Shown here in pieces: positions 32,295 to 39,422 of a stretch of DNA of 62,624 bases. Source of the DNA: Leptospiraceae bacterium (GTDB lineage: Bacteria > Spirochaetota > Leptospiria > Leptospirales > Leptospiraceae); the NCBI GenBank assembly GCA_022402465.1, contig JAKRSH010000004.1:1-62624 (forward strand). The letters run 5' to 3'. A program made the position numbers and the translations under genes. The notes beneath the pieces were generated by a model. That model saw nothing but the letters and a program-made list of their open reading frames with translations. It was not told where the DNA came from and searched no databases. Position 1 is the first letter of the stretch. Every line of letters starts with the position of its first letter.

Positions 32295-32639
32295 ATGAAT
32301 ACGAAAGTAAGAAATAGAGAAAGAGAAACTTTTAGCGAGATGAGAGAATTCCAAATCAAAGTTTACCAAAAAAACGGTGAAGCTGAATTCATCCAATGTT
32401 TCATCAAAAATATCTCAGAATCCGGAATGGCTGGTTCTTTAACAGGAAGCTTGGATCTCAAAGAATCTGATGTAATTTCTGGAGTGATCGAAGGAGAAGA
32501 TTTTGCAATCAAGATTCGATACGAAGGAACCATTTCTTGGATCAAAAAAAGTGCAGAAACAGTACAATTCGGAGTGAATTTTTCGAAAGAAATCACACTA
32601 CCTGATGTATTGATTGCAAGACTGATGGCAGTTGCCTAA
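32295..32639 (+). CDS. PilZ-domain protein
   Basis: A 114-residue single PilZ domain. The c-di-GMP-binding signature is recognisable but relaxed: basic residues in the RNRERETF N-terminal segment and KNISESGMAG, which corresponds to the D/NxSxxG motif. Such proteins bind cyclic di-GMP and act on motility or envelope processes. The ATG at 32295 has GAGGAG upstream and lies downstream of the promoter start site; the in-frame TTG at 32265 would precede that site. Sigma-54 control makes it a likely inducible c-di-GMP effector. It may be monocistronic, since a GC-rich terminator follows. Confidence 0.75.
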   Translation: MNTKVRNRERETFSEMREFQIKVYQKNGEAEFIQCFIKNISESGMAGSLTGSLDLKESDVISGVIEGEDFAIKIRYEGTISWIKKSAETVQFGVNFSKEITLPDVLIARLMAVA

Positions 32640-32694
32640 GTCTTATTGTTTTTAAGTTTTATTTAGTCCTACAATACTCCATCCGAGAATCTTT

Positions 32695-32725
32695 GGGCCC
32701 GTCCAGGGGGGCGGGCTATCTTTTT
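32695..32725 (+). terminator. GC-rich terminator after the PilZ gene
   Basis: Stem GCCCG / CGGGC around a C/G-rich loop, followed by CTATCTTTTT. It stands out in base composition from its AT-rich surroundings and lies between the PilZ and ArgF-like genes. Confidence 0.6.
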
Positions 32726-32751
32726 CAAGCTCAACTACCGATACTAAAACT

Positions 32752-33687
32752 ATGGCAATACGTCATCTTATATCATGGAAAGATTGGAGTGATTCAGAGA
32801 TTGAATCCTTATTAGATTTTGCAATTTATGTAAAAAAACACCGTGTCTTCTTTGCAGGACATATGCAAGGTCGCTCCTTAGCTATGCTTTTTCAAAAGAC
32901 ATCAACCAGAACACGAGTGTCCTTTGAAGCTGGGATGACTGAACTTGGTGGGCATGCTATCTTTCTGGATTGGATAGCATCTAACTTCCAATTATCCGAT
33001 ATAGATTTTGAAGCGGAATACTTATCACGCAATGTTTCCATCCTCATGGCTCGTTTAAAAAAGCACGAAGATCTTCTAACTTTACTTAAAGGTTCCAAGG
33101 TTCCACTCATCAATGGATGTGACAATTTGTACCATCCATGCCAATCTCTAGCTGATATACTTACCATTTACCTTGATATAGATAAAAAGCCAAAAGATAT
33201 CAAAATAGTGTACATAGGAGTTCACAATAACGTAGCCAACTCATTGGTTGAAATTACTGCAGCTCTAGGAATTCATTTAACTCTCGTCACACCAATCGCT
33301 AAAAAGGATTCCATTTCTGAACAAGCAATAGAAAGAGCAAAGAAAAAGAAAACAATTTCTTGGGAAAATGAATTACTTCCTGCCATTAAAGATGCAGATT
33401 ATATCTATACTGATACCTGGGTTGATATGGAGTTTTTCAATGATCCCAACTACTCTGGAGAAAAAGCAGCACGCATTGAAACAATGATGCCCTTTCAGAT
33501 CAATATGGAACTTCTCAAGCATACCAAAGCAAAAGTTATGCACGACATGCCCATTCACTCGGGCTATGAAATCACTAGAGAAGTGGTCGAATCGGGAAGA
33601 TCAATCATCTTCAGCCAAGCGGAAAACCGACTCGATGCCCAAAAGGCGATCATATTGGAATTGTTGGAGAAATCAGAGAGCGATTGA
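32752..33687 (+). CDS. argF: Ornithine carbamoyltransferase family protein (variant motifs)
   Basis: A 311-residue aspartate/ornithine transcarbamylase fold. Carbamoyl-phosphate motif STRTR (51-55) and HPCQ are intact. The ornithine-binding parts are not standard: the SMG loop expected after TDTWV (220-224) reads DMEFFND, and the HCLP motif reads HDMP (264-267). Such changes are associated with transcarbamylases of altered amino acid specificity, although a lineage-specific ornithine enzyme is possible. ArgF is the default call because an ArgD-like gene occurs elsewhere in the window; specificity is uncertain. A long inverted repeat begins in the last codons. Confidence 0.75.
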   Translation: MAIRHLISWKDWSDSEIESLLDFAIYVKKHRVFFAGHMQGRSLAMLFQKTSTRTRVSFEAGMTELGGHAIFLDWIASNFQLSDIDFEAEYLSRNVSILMARLKKHEDLLTLLKGSKVPLINGCDNLYHPCQSLADILTIYLDIDKKPKDIKIVYIGVHNNVANSLVEITAALGIHLTLVTPIAKKDSISEQAIERAKKKKTISWENELLPAIKDADYIYTDTWVDMEFFNDPNYSGEKAARIETMMPFQINMELLKHTKAKVMHDMPIHSGYEITREVVESGRSIIFSQAENRLDAQKAIILELLEKSESD

Positions 33688-33753
33688 CTGCACTTGCGTC
33701 GCCAGGTTGCTACATCGGTCTTGCAAAGAGTCGCCACAAGTGCAGTCAATCGC
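33680..33753. repeat. 17-bp perfect inverted repeat at the end of the ArgF-like gene
   Basis: Arms GCGATTGACTGCACTTG (33680-33696) and its exact complement (33737-33753), with a 40-base GC-richer interval. The left arm runs through the stop codon. The T-run after it is short (GGTTTTG). It could terminate both this gene and the convergent HemS-like gene, but its length is more than a terminator needs. It may be a small palindromic repeat. Confidence 0.7.
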
Positions 33754-33774
33754 AGAGGGTTTTGTTGGGATAAA

Positions 33775-34833
33775 CTAACATAGAATTTTTCTTAATGCCG
33801 CCCGCCAATCCTCCCTTTCTAAGAATCCTGGTTTCCTTTTACCAAAAAATTGTACAACCAATTGTTTATTGTGATCATAGACTTCTACTGATTGAACTTC
33901 TCCATCATTCGTTGGCTTGGAAACCCACCATATTTCCGCTAATTTTTCTTGATTGAGATGAAGATTAAACTCTGAATCTAAAATATTAAGCCAAGATCCT
34001 AATACTTTTACATTTTTGATAGCTCCCGTGTGAATCTGAACAATGCCAGGATTATAAACAAAAACCATTATGGGAATACCATTCAAAACACATTCATCTA
34101 ATAAAATTTGCAAGGAAATCGTATCCAAGCGCTTTGTAAACCTTCCTTCTGCAAGTACCATAGATTGTAGACGCGAAATTTTGTGCTTTCGAAGCAAGCC
34201 AAAAAAATCATGTGTATCTTTTAGTTCCGACCAATCTTGTAAGAATTCTATTCCCACAGAAATTGTTGAATGCTCATTGAAATTTTCTTTGTATGCTTTA
34301 AATTCCAATGCATCCAAACTTTCAAGCACCATCCCATACTTCTCTTTAATTTCTAGAAAGGATTGTAGGTTACTTTTTGCATTCAAATGAATCTTGTGAA
34401 TCGCTCGACCAAATGTGTCAAAGAATTGTAGACTTCTTTTAACCTCGGTTTCATTGTATTTTTCTTCTATGGCCAGGGAATACTTCCAATGAGAGAGAAA
34501 AATTCTAAGATCAATATCTTCGCCTAAAATCAATCCCATCTGTCCATTTAATTCTAAGTCACCATATATACCTTTTCTTTCATGAACGCAAGAATCATTT
34601 CTGGATAATGCCATAACGTATCCTAAGTCTTTAAGCCTAGCCAGGATCTCTGCTGGATTTACATCTAACAGCCGTATATTCATTTTATCACTATTCCTTT
34701 CCGTTAAAAGCAATTCCATTTCCGAAATACCCAGTATTTCTGCACTATCTCTAATCCTAAGAGATGGTTGCTCTCTTTTAAGCTCTTCCCATTTTGCCTT
34801 AATTTCTGTTTGAGTTTTTAATGAGTGATCCAT
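33775..34833 (-). CDS. hemS: HemS/ChuS-like heme-handling (hemin-degrading) protein
   Basis: A 352-residue cytoplasmic protein of the HemS/HmuS/ChuS family, made of two repeated halves; LQFFDTFGRAIHKIHL in the first half is the diagnostic stretch. Members bind heme delivered by the HmuTUV importer and either degrade it to release iron or pass it on. The heme-ligating His positions cannot be fixed by eye, and the second half is more diverged. The ribosome binding site is AGGT about 7 bases upstream. It lies 112 bases downstream of hmuV on the same strand, forming the tail of the heme uptake set. Confidence 0.8.
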   Translation of the reverse strand: MDHSLKTQTEIKAKWEELKREQPSLRIRDSAEILGISEMELLLTERNSDKMNIRLLDVNPAEILARLKDLGYVMALSRNDSCVHERKGIYGDLELNGQMGLILGEDIDLRIFLSHWKYSLAIEEKYNETEVKRSLQFFDTFGRAIHKIHLNAKSNLQSFLEIKEKYGMVLESLDALEFKAYKENFNEHSTISVGIEFLQDWSELKDTHDFFGLLRKHKISRLQSMVLAEGRFTKRLDTISLQILLDECVLNGIPIMVFVYNPGIVQIHTGAIKNVKVLGSWLNILDSEFNLHLNQEKLAEIWWVSKPTNDGEVQSVEVYDHNKQLVVQFFGKRKPGFLEREDWRAALRKILC

Positions 34834-34945
34834 TCTTTAACCTACCTAGTTTCTCTTGTAACAATCTGATTGCATTTTAAAATGTTTTTTATAATTCTTA
34901 AGATTTTTCATTTTGAGGGCTCTAGATTTAGCAGAAGATATTCTA

Positions 34946-35770
34946 TCATCTTTTAGATAATCCTCTGGTATACCCACCTACGAATTTATTTCCATGTGGA
35001 TATACGTTTGCTAAAATATTAAAATTACTTTCTAAATTATTCTGATCTAAGACTTCTTGAGGCAAACCATTGTGCACCAATTGACCATTCTGTAAAATTA
35101 AAATTCTATCACTATATAAGCCTGCAAGATTCCAATCATGCAAAATGCAAAATACCATGAAACCCACATCTGCAAGGTGACGCAAAATCTTCATAATCTT
35201 ATGTTGTAATAAGATATCTAATGAATTCACTGGTTCATCTAAGAATAAATAACCTTTAAGAGAGCATAAATTACTATCATTAGATCTATTCTTTTCCAGT
35301 AATACTGGTTCCTTATCAAGTTGGCATAGCGCTCTTGCTATTTGAACTCTTTGCTTTTCACCGCCAGATAAATCAGAATAAAATCTATTCCTCAAATGTT
35401 TAATATCTGTTAATTCCATGGATCTATTCGCATAATGAGTAAGGTTTGAATGATTCTTACCATAAGGAGCTCGCCCCATTTCAATAATTTCGAATACACG
35501 TAACGGAAAATTAATAGTAGAGTCTTGTGGAAGAACAGATCTTATCCTAGCTAATTCTTTTCTATTCATACCTAAAACGTTTACTCCATTGTAAAGAACT
35601 TCACCATTTTGCGCTCGATAATCACCAGTAAGTATCTTAAACAAAGTTGATTTACCTTCGCCATTTCTACCTAAAAGACTAACTAACTGCCCTGGATGTA
35701 AATCAAGGTCTATATTATTGAGTATTCTATTGCTATTGTAATAATACGTTAAATTATGTGCTTGAATCAT
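34946..35770 (-). CDS. hmuV: Heme ABC transporter ATP-binding protein
   Basis: A 274-residue ABC ATPase of the iron/heme FecE/HmuV subgroup. Walker A is GRNGEGKST, the signature is LSGGEKQR, and Walker B is YLFLDEP. It drives heme transfer through HmuU at the inner membrane. An inserted acidic/polar stretch (about residues 165-180) between the signature and Walker B is typical of HmuV. It overlaps the hmuU stop by four bases. Confidence 0.88.
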   Translation of the reverse strand: MIQAHNLTYYYNSNRILNNIDLDLHPGQLVSLLGRNGEGKSTLFKILTGDYRAQNGEVLYNGVNVLGMNRKELARIRSVLPQDSTINFPLRVFEIIEMGRAPYGKNHSNLTHYANRSMELTDIKHLRNRFYSDLSGGEKQRVQIARALCQLDKEPVLLEKNRSNDSNLCSLKGYLFLDEPVNSLDILLQHKIMKILRHLADVGFMVFCILHDWNLAGLYSDRILILQNGQLVHNGLPQEVLDQNNLESNFNILANVYPHGNKFVGGYTRGLSKR

Positions 35771-36774
35771 AATGATTGTTTAATTTGTTTGGAAAGAATA
35801 TACAAAAATAATGGAGAGCCAATACCAGCTGTCAAAATACCAATTGGCAATTCACTTGGTGAGACTAGAATTCGAGCTAATGCATCACTTGCAATCAATA
35901 AGATTGCTCCGAGAACACCTGATGCTGGAAGTAAGAACTGATGATTTGCTCTACCCCATATTCGTACTATATGGGGAACTACTAAGCCAATAAAACCGAT
36001 AATCCCTGTTATGGAAACGAAGGCACCAACTGAGAGGCAAACTACAATAAGAAGTGAAATTTTCAATTTATCTGTGTTGTATCCCAAATGATTAGCTTCA
36101 TTTTCACCTAACATAAAAGCATTTAGTCCTCCCGAAAAAAAAGGAATTGAAAAGTATAATAAAAAACTGAAAGGAAGAATGGATAGAATTATATCCCAAC
36201 TAGCTAGGGAAAGAGAACCCATTCCCCAAAATGAAATAGCTCTTAATTGGGTATCACTTGCCAGATAATGAAGTAAACCCATGATTGCACCTACAGAAGC
36301 ATTTATACCTATACCCATAAGAAGCAAAGTAATCACTGAAACTTTACCGTCTTTAGAAGATATAAAATAAACCAATAAAGAAACGGTAACTGCTCCCAAA
36401 AACGATATTCCTTGTAGTAAAAATAATGCTTGTATTGAATTTTCTAGAAACACAATAGCAAAGCTTGCAAAAAGTGCGGCCCCTGAGGTAATTCCTATCA
36501 AGCCTGGCTCAACAAGTGGATTGCGGAAAACTCCCTGAACCATAGCACCTGCAATAGCAAGTCCACTTCCACATAACAAAGCTAATATTAATCTAGGAAA
36601 ACGGACTTCCCAAAAGACCTGAGTCGCCCAGAGGTTCACATTTACGGAAGAATCACTTGAAATATTTAAAATGTCCCTCAAGTGAATGTCTACAGCACCT
36701 TGAAAAAGATAGCTCGGTATCAATAGTATAAGTATAAGAATCATCAAAAAATAAAATGCAAAGTCCTTGCTCAT
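35767..36774 (-). CDS. hmuU: Heme/iron ABC transporter permease (FecCD family)
   Basis: A 335-residue polytopic protein of the FecCD/BtuC family with about nine to ten transmembrane segments. Family marks are PRLILALLCGSGLAIAGAMVQG near the N-terminus and the conserved GFIGLVVPHIVR segment, the coupling region to the ATPase. It forms the inner-membrane heme channel with HmuV. Both ends overlap neighbours by four bases (ATGA), so hmuTUV is one translationally coupled operon. Confidence 0.9.
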   Translation of the reverse strand: MSKDFAFYFLMILILILLIPSYLFQGAVDIHLRDILNISSDSSVNVNLWATQVFWEVRFPRLILALLCGSGLAIAGAMVQGVFRNPLVEPGLIGITSGAALFASFAIVFLENSIQALFLLQGISFLGAVTVSLLVYFISSKDGKVSVITLLLMGIGINASVGAIMGLLHYLASDTQLRAISFWGMGSLSLASWDIILSILPFSFLLYFSIPFFSGGLNAFMLGENEANHLGYNTDKLKISLLIVVCLSVGAFVSITGIIGFIGLVVPHIVRIWGRANHQFLLPASGVLGAILLIASDALARILVSPSELPIGILTAGIGSPLFLYILSKQIKQSL

Positions 36775-37646
36775 AATGAATTTTTTATCTTTATTTGTAA
36801 TTCATTCACTGCTTGGTCTAAACGAGTAGAAAAACCTAGCAAAAGTAAGTCTTCCATTGATACTATTTTTGGTCGCTTAGATAAGGGTATATTTTTAAAT
36901 CCAGGCAATTTCCACAATTCTTCTACCCCACCAAGAGAATTTAATGAATGTTCGGTGATTAATATTATCTTGGTCTCCTTTTTTAAAAGCAATTCTGGAG
37001 TTAAAGTTTTGTAACCTGTAAATTCATGAATATAATTTTCGCCACCTGAAAGCTCTATGATTGCAGAGCCTGATGTTTCTTTTCCTGCCACCATTACGAG
37101 ATTCTTTCCTCGTGAATACAGCATAAGAATCCTTGGTTTTTCTTTCCAAGGTAGATCAGTACTTGCTTTGTTTACATTTTTTTGGATTCGTCTTGAGATC
37201 CTAGTGGCAGTATCCTTTGCATCCAATAGCTCACCTAGCCATTGTATCCTCTCTACAGTTGATGCTAAGCTTGGTGAAGATTTATGAATTAGAACAGAAA
37301 CACCCATGCTTCTCAATCGATCTAGAATTTCAGGTGGTCCAGCTTCTTCGGTACCGACTACAAGATTTGGTTCCAAGGAAAGTATTCCTTCTAAGGAGAG
37401 CGATCTTTGGTAACCAACTTTTGGTAAATTTTTTGCTTCTTCTGGATAAAAAGATGTAGTGTCTGCTCCAACTAGAACATCTTCCTTGCCAAAAGCATAA
37501 ATCATTTCAGTGAGAGAACCATTCAAGCTTACCACTTTTAATCTTTTTTCTTCTGAATGAAGTGGTAAAATTAGAAAACAGGCTAAGAGCAGAGCTATAT
37601 CCTTTAAATTGAATCCATCTTTAGAGACTTTCTGAATACTTTTCAT
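36771..37646 (-). CDS. hmuT: Periplasmic heme-binding protein
   Basis: A 291-residue BtuF/HmuT-type substrate-binding protein. A signal sequence (about residues 1-30, ending LPLHS) is followed by the two-lobe TroA-like fold; VVSLNGSLTEMIYAFG and VGADTTSFYPEEAKNLPKVGY are family marks. It carries heme from the outer membrane receptor to HmuUV. It is not a clear lipoprotein. It is the first gene of the minus-strand hmuTUV-hemS set; its promoter region holds the Fur-box-like sites and is divergent from the receptor operon. Confidence 0.85.
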   Translation of the reverse strand: MKSIQKVSKDGFNLKDIALLLACFLILPLHSEEKRLKVVSLNGSLTEMIYAFGKEDVLVGADTTSFYPEEAKNLPKVGYQRSLSLEGILSLEPNLVVGTEEAGPPEILDRLRSMGVSVLIHKSSPSLASTVERIQWLGELLDAKDTATRISRRIQKNVNKASTDLPWKEKPRILMLYSRGKNLVMVAGKETSGSAIIELSGGENYIHEFTGYKTLTPELLLKKETKIILITEHSLNSLGGVEELWKLPGFKNIPLSKRPKIVSMEDLLLLGFSTRLDQAVNELQIKIKNSL

Positions 37647-37694
37647 AGGGACAATTGTTCAAGTTGGGGAATTTTGTCAATTCTAAATGATTTT

Positions 37695-37711
37695 AATTCT
37701 CATTATCAATT
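37695..37711. promoter_or_regulatory. Fur-box-like site near hmuT
   Basis: On the minus strand this reads AATTGATAATGAGAATT, close to the classic Fur-box hexamers GATAAT. It lies about 50-65 bases upstream of the hmuT start. Evidence is pattern only. Confidence 0.6.
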
Positions 37712-37752
37712 AAATCCTTGACAAAAAGCAAAGAAAATCTCCATGGTTTTAT

Positions 37753-37767
37753 TGAGAATTATTCTCA
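37753..37767. promoter_or_regulatory. Fur-box palindrome upstream of the receptor operon
   Basis: A perfect 7-1-7 palindrome TGAGAAT-T-ATTCTCA, matching the 7-1-7 form of the Fur box. It lies 23 bases before the ATG of the first lipoprotein, close to where a -10 would sit, so repressor binding should block transcription. It lies 42 bases from the site at 37695-37711, so one regulator could control both divergent arms. Confidence 0.75.
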
Positions 37768-37790
37768 TTTAAAAAAACAGGAGATTGAAT

Positions 37791-38618
37791 ATGAAAATTG
37801 ATTCCAATACCACTTATCTAGCCGCCTACCTTCTTATCATAGGTTTGATGGCTTGTTCAAACAAACAGGAAAATAATAATGATGCACTTATAGCCTTGGG
37901 TCTTGTTGCTGTGGATGCTGCATCCAAACAATGTGAAACGAATGTTGCCTCCGATCGCAACTTTTCCAAAGACAACCCTATTGAACTTTGTCGCCCTTCT
38001 GCTGGGGAAGCTAGGCATTTTCGATTTGAAAATGTTGGAATGACTTCTAACAATGGCTACCTCAATTTATTAATTGGCTACGGAACTCCTACTCCAAGTG
38101 CAAACTCAGAATTTTGGCCTCAGGCAGCAGGCTTTGGTGGTGCTTTGTCACCTACTACTGTAGCCGGTGATGGAAGGTGGAGAATCTTCATGGGAACAAG
38201 TTCCAGTTGCAATCGTTCTTGGATAGTCTCTAGATTCAGTGGAATCAACGGAAATACAAATTTAACAACCCAAGATTTATTTACTACTACTGCAATAGCT
38301 ACCCCTACTTTTTCAGCTGGCACCTGTCCAGGTGGAGCGAACCAAGCGACAGGAATTCATGGACCATCTACAGTTTGTATGGATGTAAGCAAAGGAGCAG
38401 AGGGAGTTTCACCAAGAATTACCATCTGGGCTAGTGGAATCAATAATGCAAACTGCAATGAACTCAGCACCCTAACTGCCGAATCAAAAATCTATGAGAA
38501 GAAAGATTGGACTAGTTTAGTACCAACAAGGACAGATAGAAACTTTATCTATAGAGATAATGATGGAGCAAGTTTAACTAAAGTCATACTAAGATCTGAA
38601 ACAGTGTTAAAAGACTGA
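37791..38618 (+). CDS. Lipoprotein of the heme uptake locus
   Basis: A 275-residue lipoprotein: signal peptide to GLMAC with Cys22 lipidated. The mature protein is polar and rich in Ser, Thr, Asn and Gly, with several Cys that could form disulfides, such as SKQCETN, SSCNRS and AGTCPG. I do not recognise a domain. The ATG at 37791 has GGAGAT upstream; the TTG at 37785 is unlikely. It is the first gene after the Fur-box-like palindrome and is followed by the HmuY-like lipoprotein and the TonB-dependent receptor, so a heme-capture role at the cell surface is a fair inference. Confidence 0.7.
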   Translation: MKIDSNTTYLAAYLLIIGLMACSNKQENNNDALIALGLVAVDAASKQCETNVASDRNFSKDNPIELCRPSAGEARHFRFENVGMTSNNGYLNLLIGYGTPTPSANSEFWPQAAGFGGALSPTTVAGDGRWRIFMGTSSSCNRSWIVSRFSGINGNTNLTTQDLFTTTAIATPTFSAGTCPGGANQATGIHGPSTVCMDVSKGAEGVSPRITIWASGINNANCNELSTLTAESKIYEKKDWTSLVPTRTDRNFIYRDNDGASLTKVILRSETVLKD

Positions 38619-38675
38619 ACTTATTCAAATATATACCTAATATTTGTTATATTATAGTGATGAAAAAACTACCCT

Positions 38676-38717
38676 GATCCCAGGGACAGATTGGTATTCT
38701 GTCCCTGGATCTTTTTT
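38676..38717 (+). terminator. Terminator-like hairpin inside the heme receptor operon
   Basis: Nearly perfect stem (GATCCCAGGGACAGA / TCTGTCCCTGGATC) followed by TTTTTT. It lies between the first lipoprotein and the HmuY-like gene, with no room for a new promoter before the next start (38737). It probably acts by partial termination, setting the ratio of lipoprotein to receptor. Confidence 0.75.
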
Positions 38718-38736
38718 AAAAATTAAGGACAAATCT

Positions 38737-39414
38737 ATGAAACCTTACCACAAGATCATACTCTGCAATACAATAAGGGCATTCATTCTCATTCTGTTGC
38801 TTTTAGATTGTAATTCCAAACCTAATACTTCTGAGGAAGACGCAGCAGTCGCCTTTTTTTTATTAAGTTCCGAGAGCAATCAATCTCAAAATGGGAACTG
38901 TTCTATTCGAGAAAATAGTGTAATTACCAGCGGCTCTCCATTGGTATCCGAAGTCAATGCGACATCTACCAGATGTTGGATGTTATTCAGCTTAAACAGT
39001 GGAGGCATTCAAGTCGAACCCAATTCAATCGATTGGGATCTTAGATTGAGAAGATTTGTAATTGGAACAAATAGTGGCTCTAGTGGTTCTGGGCAAGGTG
39101 GTTCTTGTGATACAGGGCTAACAGATTTTGCAAACGTTACAACTGGCAATAGAGGAAATTGTGCTACCTTATCTAATTTCAAAGTTGATTCGAATCAATC
39201 ACAAGATGGAGCAGGTTTTGCAGATGTTAATGATAGCGCAAGCCCAGTCTTATTTGACTGGTATACATATAACAATACAATTCTAACAGCTAAAAATAAT
39301 GTCTATGTGATTCGAGACTCTAAGGGCACTTCGTTTTTCAAATTACAAATGTTAGACTATTATAGTTCTAGTGGAACAAGTGGATATCCTAAGTTTCGTT
39401 GGGCTAAATTATAA
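38737..39414 (+). CDS. hmuY: HmuY-like heme-binding lipoprotein
   Basis: A 225-residue lipoprotein. The ATG at 38737 follows AAGGA at good spacing, and the signal peptide ends LLLLDC (Cys25). The C-terminal part fits the HmuY family: a WDLRLRRFVIGTNSG strand and a final VYVIRDSKGTSFFKLQMLDYYS. HmuY proteins pick up heme outside the cell and pass it to a TonB-dependent receptor, which here is the next gene, starting 8 bases later. Function follows from family and context; heme-ligating residues are not identified. Confidence 0.75.
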   Translation: MKPYHKIILCNTIRAFILILLLLDCNSKPNTSEEDAAVAFFLLSSESNQSQNGNCSIRENSVITSGSPLVSEVNATSTRCWMLFSLNSGGIQVEPNSIDWDLRLRRFVIGTNSGSSGSGQGGSCDTGLTDFANVTTGNRGNCATLSNFKVDSNQSQDGAGFADVNDSASPVLFDWYTYNNTILTAKNNVYVIRDSKGTSFFKLQMLDYYSSSGTSGYPKFRWAKL

Positions 39415-39422
39415 AGAGATTC

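Noticed and set aside
38020-38330. Possibility that the first heme-locus lipoprotein is a second HmuY
   Set aside because: The strand pattern and final YxxxS block of the HmuY-like protein are not recognisable here; left as unknown lipoprotein.
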